13,874 nucleotides of DNA from Comamonadaceae bacterium (GTDB taxonomy: Bacteria; Pseudomonadota; Gammaproteobacteria; Burkholderiales; Burkholderiaceae_C), in contig CANLWQ010000020.1 of assembly GCA_947494405.1 (NCBI GenBank), positions 1 to 13,874 of the forward strand, given 5' to 3'. The notes under the pieces are model-generated. The model had not been told where the DNA came from, did not search any database, and saw only the letters and a program-made list of their open reading frames with translations. The position numbers and the translations under genes were made by a program. Positions 1 through 8,142 of this stretch are shown here, piece by piece. The stretch's first letter is position 1; each line of letters begins with the position of its first letter.

Positions 1-138
1 CACAGAATAACCCAGCGCATGCAAAGAATTTGCTGTTTCGAGGGTGACAACTTCGGTGCCACCAGTAAGAAGACAAGGCAGAAGAAGCCCTACGGATAAA
101 TCTTTAGTGCTTCCCCGCGGCATTTTCGTTTCAGTCAT
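1..138 (-). CDS. Glycosyltransferase, GT4-like N-terminus (partial, runs off the window)
   Basis: The minus strand is open from an ATG at 138 to the window edge, 46 codons with no stop. Residues 15-31 read as a beta strand followed by a GGTE loop (VGLLLPCLLTGGTEVV), then a helix and LHALGYSV. This is the usual first Rossmann unit of a GT-B/GT4 glycosyltransferase, where the glycine-rich loop sits near the acceptor and nucleotide-sugar cleft. The next gene upstream (151-1410) has a similar N-terminus with GGTE at residues 13-16, so the two may be tandem paralogues. Its stop codon is 12 bases before this ATG, which supports one operon. A second in-frame ATG at 123 is possible. The catalytic C-terminal domain is outside the window, so donor and acceptor cannot be guessed. 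Confidence 0.75.
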   Translation of the reverse strand, partial: MTETKMPRGSTKDLSVGLLLPCLLTGGTEVVTLETANSLHALGYSV

Positions 139-150
139 TTAACAAATATC

Positions 151-1410
151 TCATGCCAAATACTGTCTAACTTTTCGCCTCATCATCAACAAATTCTCGC
201 GGCAATAGTTCACCAAAGGTGTATCGTAAAAATATGCCAGCATCAACTCAAAACCTACAGACCGCCCGATACCCTCTACTTCGTAACCAACATTCACCAT
301 GGGTGTGGAGTCGCTATTTACATACGGTTGACTGCTAAGCATTCGATGAAAAATAGCGGCAGCTTTGCCACACACGGCATCCATCCCGAATCTCTCCACG
401 ATGCCTTTTCGACCAAACAACCTAACTGTTTCACGTAATGTGTCAGCAATCATGATTTGCTTCATCGCCTCCAACATTGCCCCCTTTGACCGAACGACTA
501 AACCATCGCTGTTGTGCCGAATGACCTCAGTTTGCGCGTTGTCGCGATGAGGGCGGCTTAAAGTTATGACGGGCACACCGTACAGAAGTGCCTCAGTTAA
601 AACATAGCCAAAGCTCTCCCCCTGACGGGCTGCATGCGCAAAGCAGTCCATAGCTGAATAACAGATGCCTAGCTGCTTGGGATCATCCAGCGTATCCAGC
701 ATCACGACCCGTTGCCTTACACCATACACCAGCCGAAGCACCTCTAGTCGGACATCTTTTGATGGACCGACAAGAAGCAAATAAACATTCGGATTATCAG
801 CGGCTAAAGTAACAAACGCCCGAACAACAATTGGGTCCCATTTGCCGGGAGTAGGTTGTCCAATACGACCAAAAACAAAAGCATTTATAGGAATATTATG
901 GAATAACCTGAATTGTTTCACCTCTTCAAAACTACATAAAGGATACTCTCCATCGTCGACAGGGTTGGCCACTACCGCAGACGTCTTTTTACCCCCTCTT
1001 TTCAGCCAATGTTGTCTGTTAATTTCAGCTAGTTGAAAATGGATGTCAATCAGCGAGCTACCCACGCTGTAATCGATCGCAAAGAATACGTTGGTCTCAA
1101 CGATAATTTTTGCCGACCCGCGCGCCCATGCAAGAATTAAATTTTCTTTCTCATTCTTTCGACCTTCACGATGGATATGCACTACATCGAAGAATCCTAG
1201 GTTGAGTTCTTGAAGACTACGCTCGTTAACTTGACTTATTGTGTAAACTTTACATCCGGCAGACTCGATGTTCTTACGCCTTACACCATCTCTGCCATGA
1301 TTCAGAACAACAACTTCATGTCCCAGTTTTTTATATCCAATCGAAAAATTTTGGGCCGCCCTCTCGGTGCCACCAATTGAAAGACTAGGCGTGATGGTTA
1401 AAATTCTCAT
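151..1410 (-). CDS. GT4-family glycosyltransferase
   Basis: This 419-residue protein has a GT-B fold. The N-terminal domain opens with MRILTITPSLSIGGTERAA, the typical first strand and glycine loop. The C-terminal donor domain starts near residue 178 (FVFGRIGQPTPGKW, with R and K in the phosphate-binding region). It carries the retaining-enzyme EX7E signature at 264-276, with E265 and E273 in GESFGYVLTEALL, followed by YGVPVIT. It would transfer a sugar from a nucleotide donor onto a growing lipid-linked or polysaccharide acceptor in the cytoplasm. The sugar specificity is unknown. The ATG lacks an obvious Shine-Dalgarno sequence, and an AT-rich gap of 151 bases separates it from the methyltransferase gene upstream, unlike the tight spacing elsewhere. 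About 60 residues after the catalytic core, from about 355, look family-specific. Confidence 0.88.
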   Translation of the reverse strand: MRILTITPSLSIGGTERAAQNFSIGYKKLGHEVVVLNHGRDGVRRKNIESAGCKVYTISQVNERSLQELNLGFFDVVHIHREGRKNEKENLILAWARGSAKIIVETNVFFAIDYSVGSSLIDIHFQLAEINRQHWLKRGGKKTSAVVANPVDDGEYPLCSFEEVKQFRLFHNIPINAFVFGRIGQPTPGKWDPIVVRAFVTLAADNPNVYLLLVGPSKDVRLEVLRLVYGVRQRVVMLDTLDDPKQLGICYSAMDCFAHAARQGESFGYVLTEALLYGVPVITLSRPHRDNAQTEVIRHNSDGLVVRSKGAMLEAMKQIMIADTLRETVRLFGRKGIVERFGMDAVCGKAAAIFHRMLSSQPYVNSDSTPMVNVGYEVEGIGRSVGFELMLAYFYDTPLVNYCRENLLMMRRKVRQYLA

Positions 1411-1561
1411 AAGGCATTGAAATAGAATTTAGCCCCATAATAGAGGTGCTTATTTTTATATTTCCCGCTGTTATTCTAAATACTTTTCGAATAAAACTAA
1501 AACTAAGGATGGCACCCCTTGTATTCTCTGGTAAAATATTATGAAATTTCAGCATACAATC

Positions 1562-2407
1562 TTAGCAATTTCTGGTGGCAACAATCAGGCAATCTATTTT
1601 GGCTGGTTTGGCTTTTGATTGCGCCAACCAAAAACTTGTTGAGTCGCTAAAGCCAGCCTGTGTGATCTTTTTGATGATTTCCGTCCGTGAGGCCAAGTAC
1701 ACAGCATCCGCATCAGGTCGCCACACCCCGTGAAAACAGGCTGGCTCCGTCCAAACAGCCCATGGCCCGATGAACTTTGTTTTAACCTTCCAATACATTG
1801 CCATAATAAAATGGGTAATTATTGGCATAATCTGACCCCTTAAAATTTTTTCTTTTAGCGAATTGTTACCACCTAGCGGCAGTGAAGGCATGCGACCAAA
1901 TCGGCGATAATCAGGACACAATATAAAGAGTATTCCACCCTTTCGAACCAGTCGCATTGCCTCCTCGATAAATTTTTCGGGTCGTGTTAGATGCTCGATT
2001 ACAAACATACTGGTAACTACGTCAAAAGATTGACTTTTTAATCCGGTATCATAAATTGAACCACGTATAAACTTTGCGTCAATGCTATCTACAGTCGAAG
2101 TACTGGATTTACTTTTTGCCACGTCGATTGCAGTACTACTCCAGTCGATTCCAGTATATTTAATTTTCCTTTGCTGTGCGTGCTCCGCTACGACGCCTGT
2201 TCCGCATCCTAAATCGATAATTGCATCGCCTTCCTTGAGAAGATTCAGCAGCACTTGGTTCGATGAATTCGGACCCCACTCTTCGTTTGCAGTTTGGGCT
2301 GCATCATAATACTGCACCGAAACCTGTCCGTTATAGTATTCTTCAAGTCTTTGATCCAACTGTTGAAGAGCGGCAGCATTCCAGGATTCATCTACGCATA
2401 CAAACAT
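1562..2407 (-). CDS. Class I SAM-dependent methyltransferase
   Basis: This 281-residue protein has the Rossmann-type methyltransferase core. Motif I is IIDLGCGTGVVAEHA (about 63-77). The acidic strand-2 end is TGIDWS (85-90). Motif post-II is FDVVTSMFVIEHL (128-140), and GGILFILCPDY (157-167) forms strand 5. This resembles the Methyltransf_11/23 group, which often methylates sugars, or acts at chain ends, in polysaccharide clusters. A C-terminal extension of about 110 residues with aromatic patches (around 205-235) probably shapes the acceptor site. The ATG start is well supported: AAAGGAATCAGGAT lies directly upstream and contains Shine-Dalgarno-like AGGA and AGG. The stop of the acyltransferase gene is 12 bases away, so the two are co-transcribed. 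The substrate is unknown, and a lipid or quinone target cannot be excluded from sequence. Confidence 0.87.
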   Translation of the reverse strand: MFVCVDESWNAAALQQLDQRLEEYYNGQVSVQYYDAAQTANEEWGPNSSNQVLLNLLKEGDAIIDLGCGTGVVAEHAQQRKIKYTGIDWSSTAIDVAKSKSSTSTVDSIDAKFIRGSIYDTGLKSQSFDVVTSMFVIEHLTRPEKFIEEAMRLVRKGGILFILCPDYRRFGRMPSLPLGGNNSLKEKILRGQIMPIITHFIMAMYWKVKTKFIGPWAVWTEPACFHGVWRPDADAVYLASRTEIIKKITQAGFSDSTSFWLAQSKAKPAKIDCLIVATRNC

Positions 2408-2419
2408 ATCCTGATTCCT

Positions 2420-3058
2420 TTAGTTTTTTGTTTTATCTTCGACTTGATTGTTAACGAAGACCATTATTTTCGTTACATGTTCAGGTTTTAAAATTGAATT
2501 TTCTGGTACGTCTTTTACGACAATTGAGCCTGCTGCTATTACCACATTGTTACCGATGTGCACGCCTTTGCCAATTAGTACGTGAGAACCAATCCAGACG
2601 TTATCGCCTATTGTTATGGGTGCTCCTTTATAGCCTTGAAGTCTAAAAGGGATATTCAAATCAGAAAAAACATGATCATGATCATATATAAAAACCGATT
2701 CGGCAATCATGCAATCTTTTCCAATAGTAATACCATATCTGGATACAATTGATGAATTTCTATTCATGAAGAAATCCTCACCAATCTTGACCACAGACGA
2801 ATCAAATACAGATAGTCTAACGCTATCGCTTAGGTAAGATTTGCCTTCAAAGCACAGATTTGCATTATTGTCAATAGTTATATCTATATTTCTTGGAAAA
2901 TCAACAGTATATTTTCTTAATTTGAGTCGGCCTTTAAATCTATGAACCAGCTTAAACTGCTTTAAATAATATGGTATTTGACTAGGGTTCATCAAGAGAT
3001 TTTTTAATGCGCCAAAGTAGCTGCTTGGGCTGATGGCTATATTTGATTTAACTAGCAT
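2420..3058 (-). CDS. Hexapeptide-repeat (left-handed beta-helix) acyltransferase
   Basis: With the chosen ATG the protein has 212 residues. Residues from about 60 to 190 show isoleucine/valine-stepped hexapeptide repeats, for example ITIGKDCMIAES, ITIGDNVWIGSHVLIGKG and VHIGNNVVIAAGSIVVKDV. The loop IYDHDHVF (about 124-131) supplies the catalytic histidine of the maltose O-acetyltransferase/WcaF/serine acetyltransferase-like group. The expected role is cytoplasmic O- or N-acetylation of a sugar from acetyl-CoA. An earlier TTG (3082) or ATG (3079) would also be in frame. ATG 3058 is preferred because GGAG lies 10 bases upstream (3069-3072) and the overlap with the upstream gene falls from 35 to 11 bases. 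The gene is strikingly AT-rich compared with the glycosyltransferase gene it overlaps, which suggests separate acquisition. The first 60 residues are not hexapeptide. Confidence 0.87.
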   Translation of the reverse strand: MLVKSNIAISPSSYFGALKNLLMNPSQIPYYLKQFKLVHRFKGRLKLRKYTVDFPRNIDITIDNNANLCFEGKSYLSDSVRLSVFDSSVVKIGEDFFMNRNSSIVSRYGITIGKDCMIAESVFIYDHDHVFSDLNIPFRLQGYKGAPITIGDNVWIGSHVLIGKGVHIGNNVVIAAGSIVVKDVPENSILKPEHVTKIMVFVNNQVEDKTKN

Positions 3059-4379
3059 CAAAAATTTTCTCCATCTCATCAAGGTATTGACCGTGTGCCT
3101 TCTTCAACTCGCAATTCAGCGCTGCTGCGGCAACAATTGCCGGCGTCGCAGCCAGGTGTTGGATGCGCTTGCCCAGTTCCGCGGGGTCATTGGGATTCAC
3201 TAGCCAGCCGTTCACACCGTCTTCAATCTGATCTTCAGGGCCGCCACAGCGTGTTGACAACACTGGCCGCCCCGCACTCAAAGCCTCTGCCACGACAAGC
3301 CCATAGACCTCAAGGTAAATTGCCGGCAAAACCAGCACATCCAGTGCCGCGTAAATCCGGGCAGCCTGATCACGCTCAAATTTCCCGTGCAGGTGAAGCC
3401 ATGGTGCCGGGCCGAGTGCCTTCAGCACGCCATGCCATACATCCCGATCTTGGGGCCTGGTGGCATCGCCATAAATATGTAGCTCGGCCTTGCCGTCAAT
3501 ATCGGCCATCTGCATGGCCTTGACCAGCACATGTAGGCCTTTAGCATGGTCGACGCGCCCGACAAAGCCAAAACGCAGGGGTCGCTGCCCCAAGCCAGTG
3601 ATGGGGGTGCACGCAAGGGGATGAATGCCGTGGTTGACCACCTTAACCCTTTGGGCTGGTGCGCCTGCTCTGATGAGCGCCGTCGCCATGGCGCGGGAGG
3701 GGGCAACAATGGTCTGCGCCCCCCGCAGGTAGCTGGCCAGGCCCAGCAGATGCTGCTCGGTCATCCAGGGGATGTACAGCACGCGGCCGATGTAACCCAA
3801 CGGGTTGTTGCGGGCTAGGCGCCGCCCGATTTGCCGGTGCAGCCCCATGGGAAGTGCGGCAAGTGCGCGGCCAATGCCCATGCCCCCTTTTTTGCATTGC
3901 AGCACACAAGGCCCACATAGCGCTGGTGACGGCACACTCTCGCAGATAGCATCAGTTGGCGTGAGCAAATCGCCTTTGGGGCACACCTCACCGGGGTGAT
4001 GAGCGACGACAACGTAACTGATACCCAGAATATTGCAGGCGCTAACCATTGGTGGCATCTGGCCATTGACCTGCACCACGTCTGGCCCGACCTTGCGAAG
4101 AATCTGGCAAAACAGATCAATGCGCGCAGGGCTCAGTTGAGCGCTTTGCTCCTCAAGTGTTTCCCCCGGCAAGGGCAGGCGCACCGACCACACCGCGATG
4201 TCTTGCCACAGGCTGGACTGCAGCAGCTCGCCCGCTTCCGCGGCTGAAGCCATGGGTTCAAACACAGTCACCTGATGACCCCGCGCAGCCAGCCCCGTTG
4301 CCAAGTCTTGGGTGTAGCTTTGACCGCCGCCTATCTGGCGCGTAAAAGGCCCGGCGGAAACAACCAGAATTTTGCTCAA
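3048..4379 (-). CDS. GT4-family glycosyltransferase with a cysteine cluster
   Basis: From TTG 4379 the protein has 443 residues. It starts SKILVVSAGPFTRQIGGGQSY, a typical GT-B N-terminus with a glycine loop. The donor domain contains FGFVGRVDHAKG (about 271-282), with R and K for phosphate binding. It also has the EX7E motif in LEVYGLVVAEAL (E357 and E365), then SAGRPVLS and the GVNGWLV loop. Five cysteines fall in a 30-residue insert (about 133, 146, 155, 158 and 162), after AHHPGEV. Such an insert occurs in some GT4 enzymes and may bind metal. The start is inferred: no ATG lies near the N-terminus, but TTG 4379 overlaps the upstream stop as TTGA and has GGAG 8 bases before it. A further TTG at 4409 would add 10 non-homologous residues. 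The gene is GC-rich, unlike the one following it. Sugar specificity is unknown. Confidence 0.87.
   Translation of the reverse strand: MSKILVVSAGPFTRQIGGGQSYTQDLATGLAARGHQVTVFEPMASAAEAGELLQSSLWQDIAVWSVRLPLPGETLEEQSAQLSPARIDLFCQILRKVGPDVVQVNGQMPPMVSACNILGISYVVVAHHPGEVCPKGDLLTPTDAICESVPSPALCGPCVLQCKKGGMGIGRALAALPMGLHRQIGRRLARNNPLGYIGRVLYIPWMTEQHLLGLASYLRGAQTIVAPSRAMATALIRAGAPAQRVKVVNHGIHPLACTPITGLGQRPLRFGFVGRVDHAKGLHVLVKAMQMADIDGKAELHIYGDATRPQDRDVWHGVLKALGPAPWLHLHGKFERDQAARIYAALDVLVLPAIYLEVYGLVVAEALSAGRPVLSTRCGGPEDQIEDGVNGWLVNPNDPAELGKRIQHLAATPAIVAAAALNCELKKAHGQYLDEMEKIFDAS
3069..3072 (-). promoter_or_regulatory. Ribosome binding site deciding the acyltransferase start
   Basis: On the minus strand GGAG sits 10 bases before ATG 3058, inside the last codons of the upstream glycosyltransferase gene. 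No comparable motif precedes the earlier in-frame TTG 3082 or ATG 3079. Confidence 0.5.
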
Positions 4380-5527
4380 CGCGCACGCTCCAGATGCAAG
4401 CGCTGCCAAGGTTTTGACCGCAATTCGGCAAAGGCGGCAAGGTAGGTCTCCACCGTTCGTTCAGCGCAGCTCCGCCAGGTAAATTGCGCGGCACGCTGCG
4501 GACCTTCAACGCGCGTGCGTTTGGTAATGCCCGCCATGTCACCACGCTCAAACGCTAGCATGACCTGAGCCATCTCGTCAATGTCCTCGCCGTCCACATA
4601 GACCGGAATATCGCCACCGACTTCTGGCAGGGACGAGCGGCGCGTGGTCATCACGGGCACGCCACAGGCCAACGCCTCCAGGACGGGTAGCCCGAATCCC
4701 TCATAAAGCGAAGGGAACATCACGCACACGGTGTGTTGGTAAAGCGCGACCAACCGCTCCTCACTGACCTTGCCCAGGGCATGAACCCGATGAGTAAGCC
4801 CGGCTTGCTCCACCGATGCGTGCAAAGCATCAGGCAGAGTCCAGGCAAGCGTCAAATCGTAAGCCCCACCACTCTGAGCGTACCGAATAAACGCCTGAAT
4901 GAGGCGTGGCGTGTTTTTGCGGGTGGTGTTGCACGAGACAGCAAGAAAATAGGGTGTGGAAGTCGCCTGATAAACAGGCGCTGTCGCGGGTGCGTACATC
5001 TTGTCAACCCCCAGACCAATGACTGCAACTCGTTCCATCGGATACCCGTACAGCTCGCAGAACGCATTAGCGGAATAGTGGGAACAAGAAATGACGCGAA
5101 CACACTGCGGCACAAATGAATTCATTGCACTCTTGATTCGAGCTTGGTCAAGCATACCCTCGGACTGTGTGGCATAAATGACGTCATAAACCGTTGAAAT
5201 TGCGGGTGTGACCCTCTTGAGAGGTAAGTAAAAATCTGTGGCGTGGAACAAAGATGCCCGGGTCAAAAGCTCTATCAAACCAAATTTTCGCACCCACCCC
5301 TCGGCTGCGACTGGCGCACGCAAGCGCTTGAGCGTCATAGAGGCAAGACCGTATTGGTCGAGGTTGCCCAATGCCTTGCGAAAATAGGGTTGGATATTCA
5401 TACCCGCAGCAAACGCAACGGCTGGAAGTTCGCTCATTACACCAGCTACGGCACGACCAATACCAACCCTCGAATTTGAAAGCGGGGAAATATCAACAGA
5501 AATGCTATATTTTGTATGATTATTCAA
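4376..5527 (-). CDS. GT4-family glycosyltransferase (mannosyltransferase-like group)
   Basis: This is a 383-residue GT-B enzyme. The N-terminal motif YSISVDISPLSNSRVGIGR (7-25) matches the group whose members begin with a DxSPL...GIGR loop. The C-terminal domain has TTRKNTPRLIQAF (201-213, R and K for phosphate contacts). The catalytic signature is SLYEGFGLPVLEALACGVPV (E276 and E284 as EX7E), followed by SSLPEVGGD. This subgroup includes many O-antigen and exopolysaccharide mannosyl- or rhamnosyltransferases, but the sugar cannot be read from sequence. The start is TTG, with a weak GGA six bases upstream; no ATG is available before the first conserved strand, so the non-ATG start is likely real. 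Its stop overlaps the start of the next gene by four bases. A 65-base AT-rich gap with a small palindrome separates it from the FkbM gene upstream. Confidence 0.88.
   Translation of the reverse strand: MNNHTKYSISVDISPLSNSRVGIGRAVAGVMSELPAVAFAAGMNIQPYFRKALGNLDQYGLASMTLKRLRAPVAAEGWVRKFGLIELLTRASLFHATDFYLPLKRVTPAISTVYDVIYATQSEGMLDQARIKSAMNSFVPQCVRVISCSHYSANAFCELYGYPMERVAVIGLGVDKMYAPATAPVYQATSTPYFLAVSCNTTRKNTPRLIQAFIRYAQSGGAYDLTLAWTLPDALHASVEQAGLTHRVHALGKVSEERLVALYQHTVCVMFPSLYEGFGLPVLEALACGVPVMTTRRSSLPEVGGDIPVYVDGEDIDEMAQVMLAFERGDMAGITKRTRVEGPQRAAQFTWRSCAERTVETYLAAFAELRSKPWQRLHLERAR
4388..4391 (-). promoter_or_regulatory. Ribosome binding site for the TTG start at 4379
   Basis: On the minus strand GGAG lies 8 bases upstream of TTG 4379, within the last codons of the preceding glycosyltransferase gene. 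With the TTGA stop/start overlap this supports translational coupling and a non-ATG start. Confidence 0.5.
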
Positions 5528-5539
5528 AAATTTTCCAGT

Positions 5540-5559
5540 AAATCATAGTCATATGATTT
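5540..5559. repeat. Perfect 8-bp inverted repeat with 4-base loop
   Basis: AAATCATA and TATGATTT flank GTCA in the gap between the FkbM gene and the downstream glycosyltransferase gene. The stem is AT-only apart from one C/G pair, and no T-run follows on the minus strand. It is therefore not a convincing terminator. It could be a protein-binding palindrome, an mRNA processing hairpin, or chance in an AT-rich gap. Confidence 0.4.
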
Positions 5560-5592
5560 ATATCATACATCGAACGGTGTGATGAGAAAAAA

Positions 5593-6366
5593 TTAAGGAG
5601 AAATTGAATTTTTAAGCCATGCCACACCGTCGGCACCGTCAGACTCAACTCGGAATATATAGCCCGAATTTTCCAGTATCTTTCTTACCTTTATTTGATC
5701 ATCTTTCGATAAGCACATCCATTCAAATTTAACAACAATGGGCCGGAACTCCGTAAAGTCAATCATTTTAAGGATTTCACCATCAAAACCCTCTGTATCA
5801 ATCTGCAAAACGTCAGCGTCTATACAGCAGTGTTCTCGAAGTAAACCCATCATCGATCTACAAATGACATTTTCAGATAATATATCATTCTCTAGTATGT
5901 TATTTTTCAATAAATGAGATTTACTCATTGATGCAATTCCAGCAGCCCATGATGGATAATTTTTTAAGCAGTTCTTATTGACTCTATACATGGTCTCAAA
6001 CTCTTTGTTTGGATGAACGGCAACATTTACAGGAACTACTTGTGGATAATCCTGATAGTTAAAAGAAAGTCTATCAAATAAATCCTTGAGTGGCTCAACA
6101 ACAATGCCAGACCAACGCCCGGAAGTCACTGTGAGATATAAATCATCAAATGATATTCCATCGTTTGCCCCAATCTGAACAAATTTAATTGGACGGTGCT
6201 GGCGATTTAATGCTTCGGATAGCAATTGAAATCTCGTGATTGGTTGCACACGATATAAACCAAGCTTGAAAAACCTGTTCAAGATGCGCACTAGAATTTT
6301 AATCATTATTTTAAATAAAATTAATTGATACTTAACCACGCGAAGGTTCCTGACTGGTACCAACAT
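5593..6366 (-). CDS. FkbM-family methyltransferase
   Basis: This 257-residue SAM-dependent methyltransferase carries the FkbM signatures: FVQIGANDGISFDDL (about 62-76, SAM-binding loop), SGIVVEPL (86-93, acidic strand end), and DADVLQIDTEGFDGEILKMID (about 183-203, the hallmark of the family). The C-terminal strand IVVKFEW completes the core. FkbM proteins usually O-methylate sugars or other hydroxyls, and in glycan loci they cap or decorate residues. The ATG start abuts the ABC transporter stop exactly (TAG then ATG), with purine-rich AAGAGAT just upstream. An ATG at 6306 would give a 237-residue form, but no Shine-Dalgarno sequence precedes it. The gene is clearly AT-rich between GC-rich neighbours, a sign of acquisition from another source. 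The substrate is unknown. Confidence 0.9.
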   Translation of the reverse strand: MLVPVRNLRVVKYQLILFKIMIKILVRILNRFFKLGLYRVQPITRFQLLSEALNRQHRPIKFVQIGANDGISFDDLYLTVTSGRWSGIVVEPLKDLFDRLSFNYQDYPQVVPVNVAVHPNKEFETMYRVNKNCLKNYPSWAAGIASMSKSHLLKNNILENDILSENVICRSMMGLLREHCCIDADVLQIDTEGFDGEILKMIDFTEFRPIVVKFEWMCLSKDDQIKVRKILENSGYIFRVESDGADGVAWLKNSISP

Positions 6367-8142
6367 CTATCTCTTTCGCATCGTTTCAGACACTCGACCT
6401 GACTGAAATTTAAAAACCACATCAGCATTCTGAATCGTCGATAAGCGATGGGCAATTAGAATAATGGTCAAGTGATGACCTAATCCTTCGATCGCGGCCA
6501 TCACTTCTTTCTCAGTGGTGTTGTCCAGCGCGCTAGTAGCTTCATCAAACACAATGACTGATGCCTGCTTGTACAGCGCCCTAGCTATGCCGATACGCTG
6601 CCTCTGGCCACCACTGAGACGAACGCCACGCTCTCCCACCATCTCCTGATAGGCTAATGACCTCTGTTCAATGAAATCAGCAAGGTGGGCCAGTTTTGCA
6701 GATTGTTGAACTCGGTCCATATCGATTTGCTCACGCGGCAGGCCGAAGGCGATGTTCTCGGCAATGGTCGCGTCACTCAGGTAGATCTGTTGGGGCACGT
6801 GGGCAATGCCCGACTGCCAAGAACGAAGTTGCTCGCCTATCAATGGGAGGCCATCCACCGTGATATGCCCGCGCTGCGGTTGCAACAAGCCCAGCACCAG
6901 GTCGGCCGTGGTGCTCTTGCCGCTGCCCGTAGCACCGATGAATGCCACCGTGGTGTTGGCCTGGATACGGAAATCCACGCCCTTTAGTATCCAGGTTGGC
7001 TTGTCTGACGGGTAACTGAACCACACACCTTCAAAACGCAGTTCATTTTTCAGCTTTAGCTTTTGCGCCGAGGCAACCAATTGCTCTGGTTTGATAGGCT
7101 GGCCCAATGCCTGGATTACCTTGTTGAGGGATACTTGGTTGCCACGCATGCCAGCAAGCGACACAAAGCACTGCTGCAACGCCGGCAGCAGGCGATTAGC
7201 ACCAAGCGCAAAAGCACCCAACAAGGGCAGCACCAGCTGCAATTGGGTGCTGTCGGAGGCCGTGCCGACCGCCAGCGCCGCAATGGCGCACATAGCAATG
7301 GGTTCCACCAAAAAGCGCGGCGCCATGGCAATAAAACTATTGCTACCTTGGGCCTGCAGCCTTGCCCGATTGGCTTGACGATAAGCAGACTCAAACACCG
7401 GCTGGGTGCCGTCAATCAACACGTCCCGAATCCCACCCAGACCTTCCTGAATCGCCTTGACTGACTGGGAGTTCAGCTCAGATATCTTTAGGCCGTTTCG
7501 GTGCAAAGCCTCGCGAGTTTTAACAATGATCAAGCCGTATGCGCCGCCAACAACCACAGCGGCAAACAGCGCCACCCAGGGGTCGAGCATCACCAGCGTG
7601 ATAGTGATCGCCAGGACGACTAAGGTGTTGGTCGCGAAGTAGAAGACAGCTGGAATCAGGCCACTGCTCACATTGTCGGCGTCCGAAGTGCTCAGGGCGA
7701 TGATCTGGCTGCTGCTTTGCTGGGTGTGAAAGCTGTAGGGTTGATAGAGCGTGCGGCGATAAGCCTCGGCGGAGATGGTGTTGCCAATCTCTGCGCTGAA
7801 GCGGTATTGCATTCGAATGGTCAGAAGGCGCAGGGCGCTGGACAGCACAAAGGAGCCGCCAAACAGCACCGCCATGGCCACCACAAGGTGCTGCGGTGTC
7901 TGGATTTTGAAGTATTGCAGCCCGGGCTGGATGGTCGACTGGCCCATCATTTGGTGGGCGTTGGCCAGTGCGCCGAGGAACGGAATCACCGCACCCAGGC
8001 TGAGAATTTCAGAACCGGCTGCGATGATTTGCAGACACAACATCCAGCCGACCATGCGGCGCTGACGGGAAGGCAGCAGCTTGAAAAGCTGGCGCAGGCT
8101 GGCCACAAGACTGGTTGCATGCGCTGGTTGGGGGATCGTCAT
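6367..8142 (-). CDS. ABC transporter, fused permease and ATPase (MsbA/PglK-like flippase or exporter)
   Basis: This 591-residue half-transporter works as a homodimer in the inner membrane. Hydrophobic segments between about 30 and 330 form the six-helix exporter domain, including 33-60, 85-107, 165-207 and 275-315. The nucleotide-binding domain has Walker A GATGSGKST (403-411), Q-loop HVPQQ (near 450), signature LSGGQRQR (509-516), Walker B VIVFDEATSALD (530-541) and H-loop IAHRLST (about 564-570). All catalytic residues are present. In a glycan locus the expected cargo is a lipid-linked oligosaccharide, as for PglK, although lipid A or peptide cargo cannot be excluded. The ATG overlaps the stop of the ugd remnant as ATGA, and no Shine-Dalgarno sequence is visible, so translation may be coupled to that remnant. 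It is the first intact gene of the leftward operon. Confidence 0.93.
   Translation of the reverse strand: MTIPQPAHATSLVASLRQLFKLLPSRQRRMVGWMLCLQIIAAGSEILSLGAVIPFLGALANAHQMMGQSTIQPGLQYFKIQTPQHLVVAMAVLFGGSFVLSSALRLLTIRMQYRFSAEIGNTISAEAYRRTLYQPYSFHTQQSSSQIIALSTSDADNVSSGLIPAVFYFATNTLVVLAITITLVMLDPWVALFAAVVVGGAYGLIIVKTREALHRNGLKISELNSQSVKAIQEGLGGIRDVLIDGTQPVFESAYRQANRARLQAQGSNSFIAMAPRFLVEPIAMCAIAALAVGTASDSTQLQLVLPLLGAFALGANRLLPALQQCFVSLAGMRGNQVSLNKVIQALGQPIKPEQLVASAQKLKLKNELRFEGVWFSYPSDKPTWILKGVDFRIQANTTVAFIGATGSGKSTTADLVLGLLQPQRGHITVDGLPLIGEQLRSWQSGIAHVPQQIYLSDATIAENIAFGLPREQIDMDRVQQSAKLAHLADFIEQRSLAYQEMVGERGVRLSGGQRQRIGIARALYKQASVIVFDEATSALDNTTEKEVMAAIEGLGHHLTIILIAHRLSTIQNADVVFKFQSGRVSETMRKR

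Noticed and set aside
3095..3523. 142-codon plus-strand open frame opposite the GT4 gene at 3048-4379
   Set aside because: It is antisense to a glycosyltransferase with intact motifs, and its product is low-complexity with no family resemblance.
4380..4409. Ten-residue N-terminal extension of the GT4 protein from TTG 4409
   Set aside because: The extra residues precede the first conserved strand without homology. TTG 4379 has a GGAG eight bases upstream.
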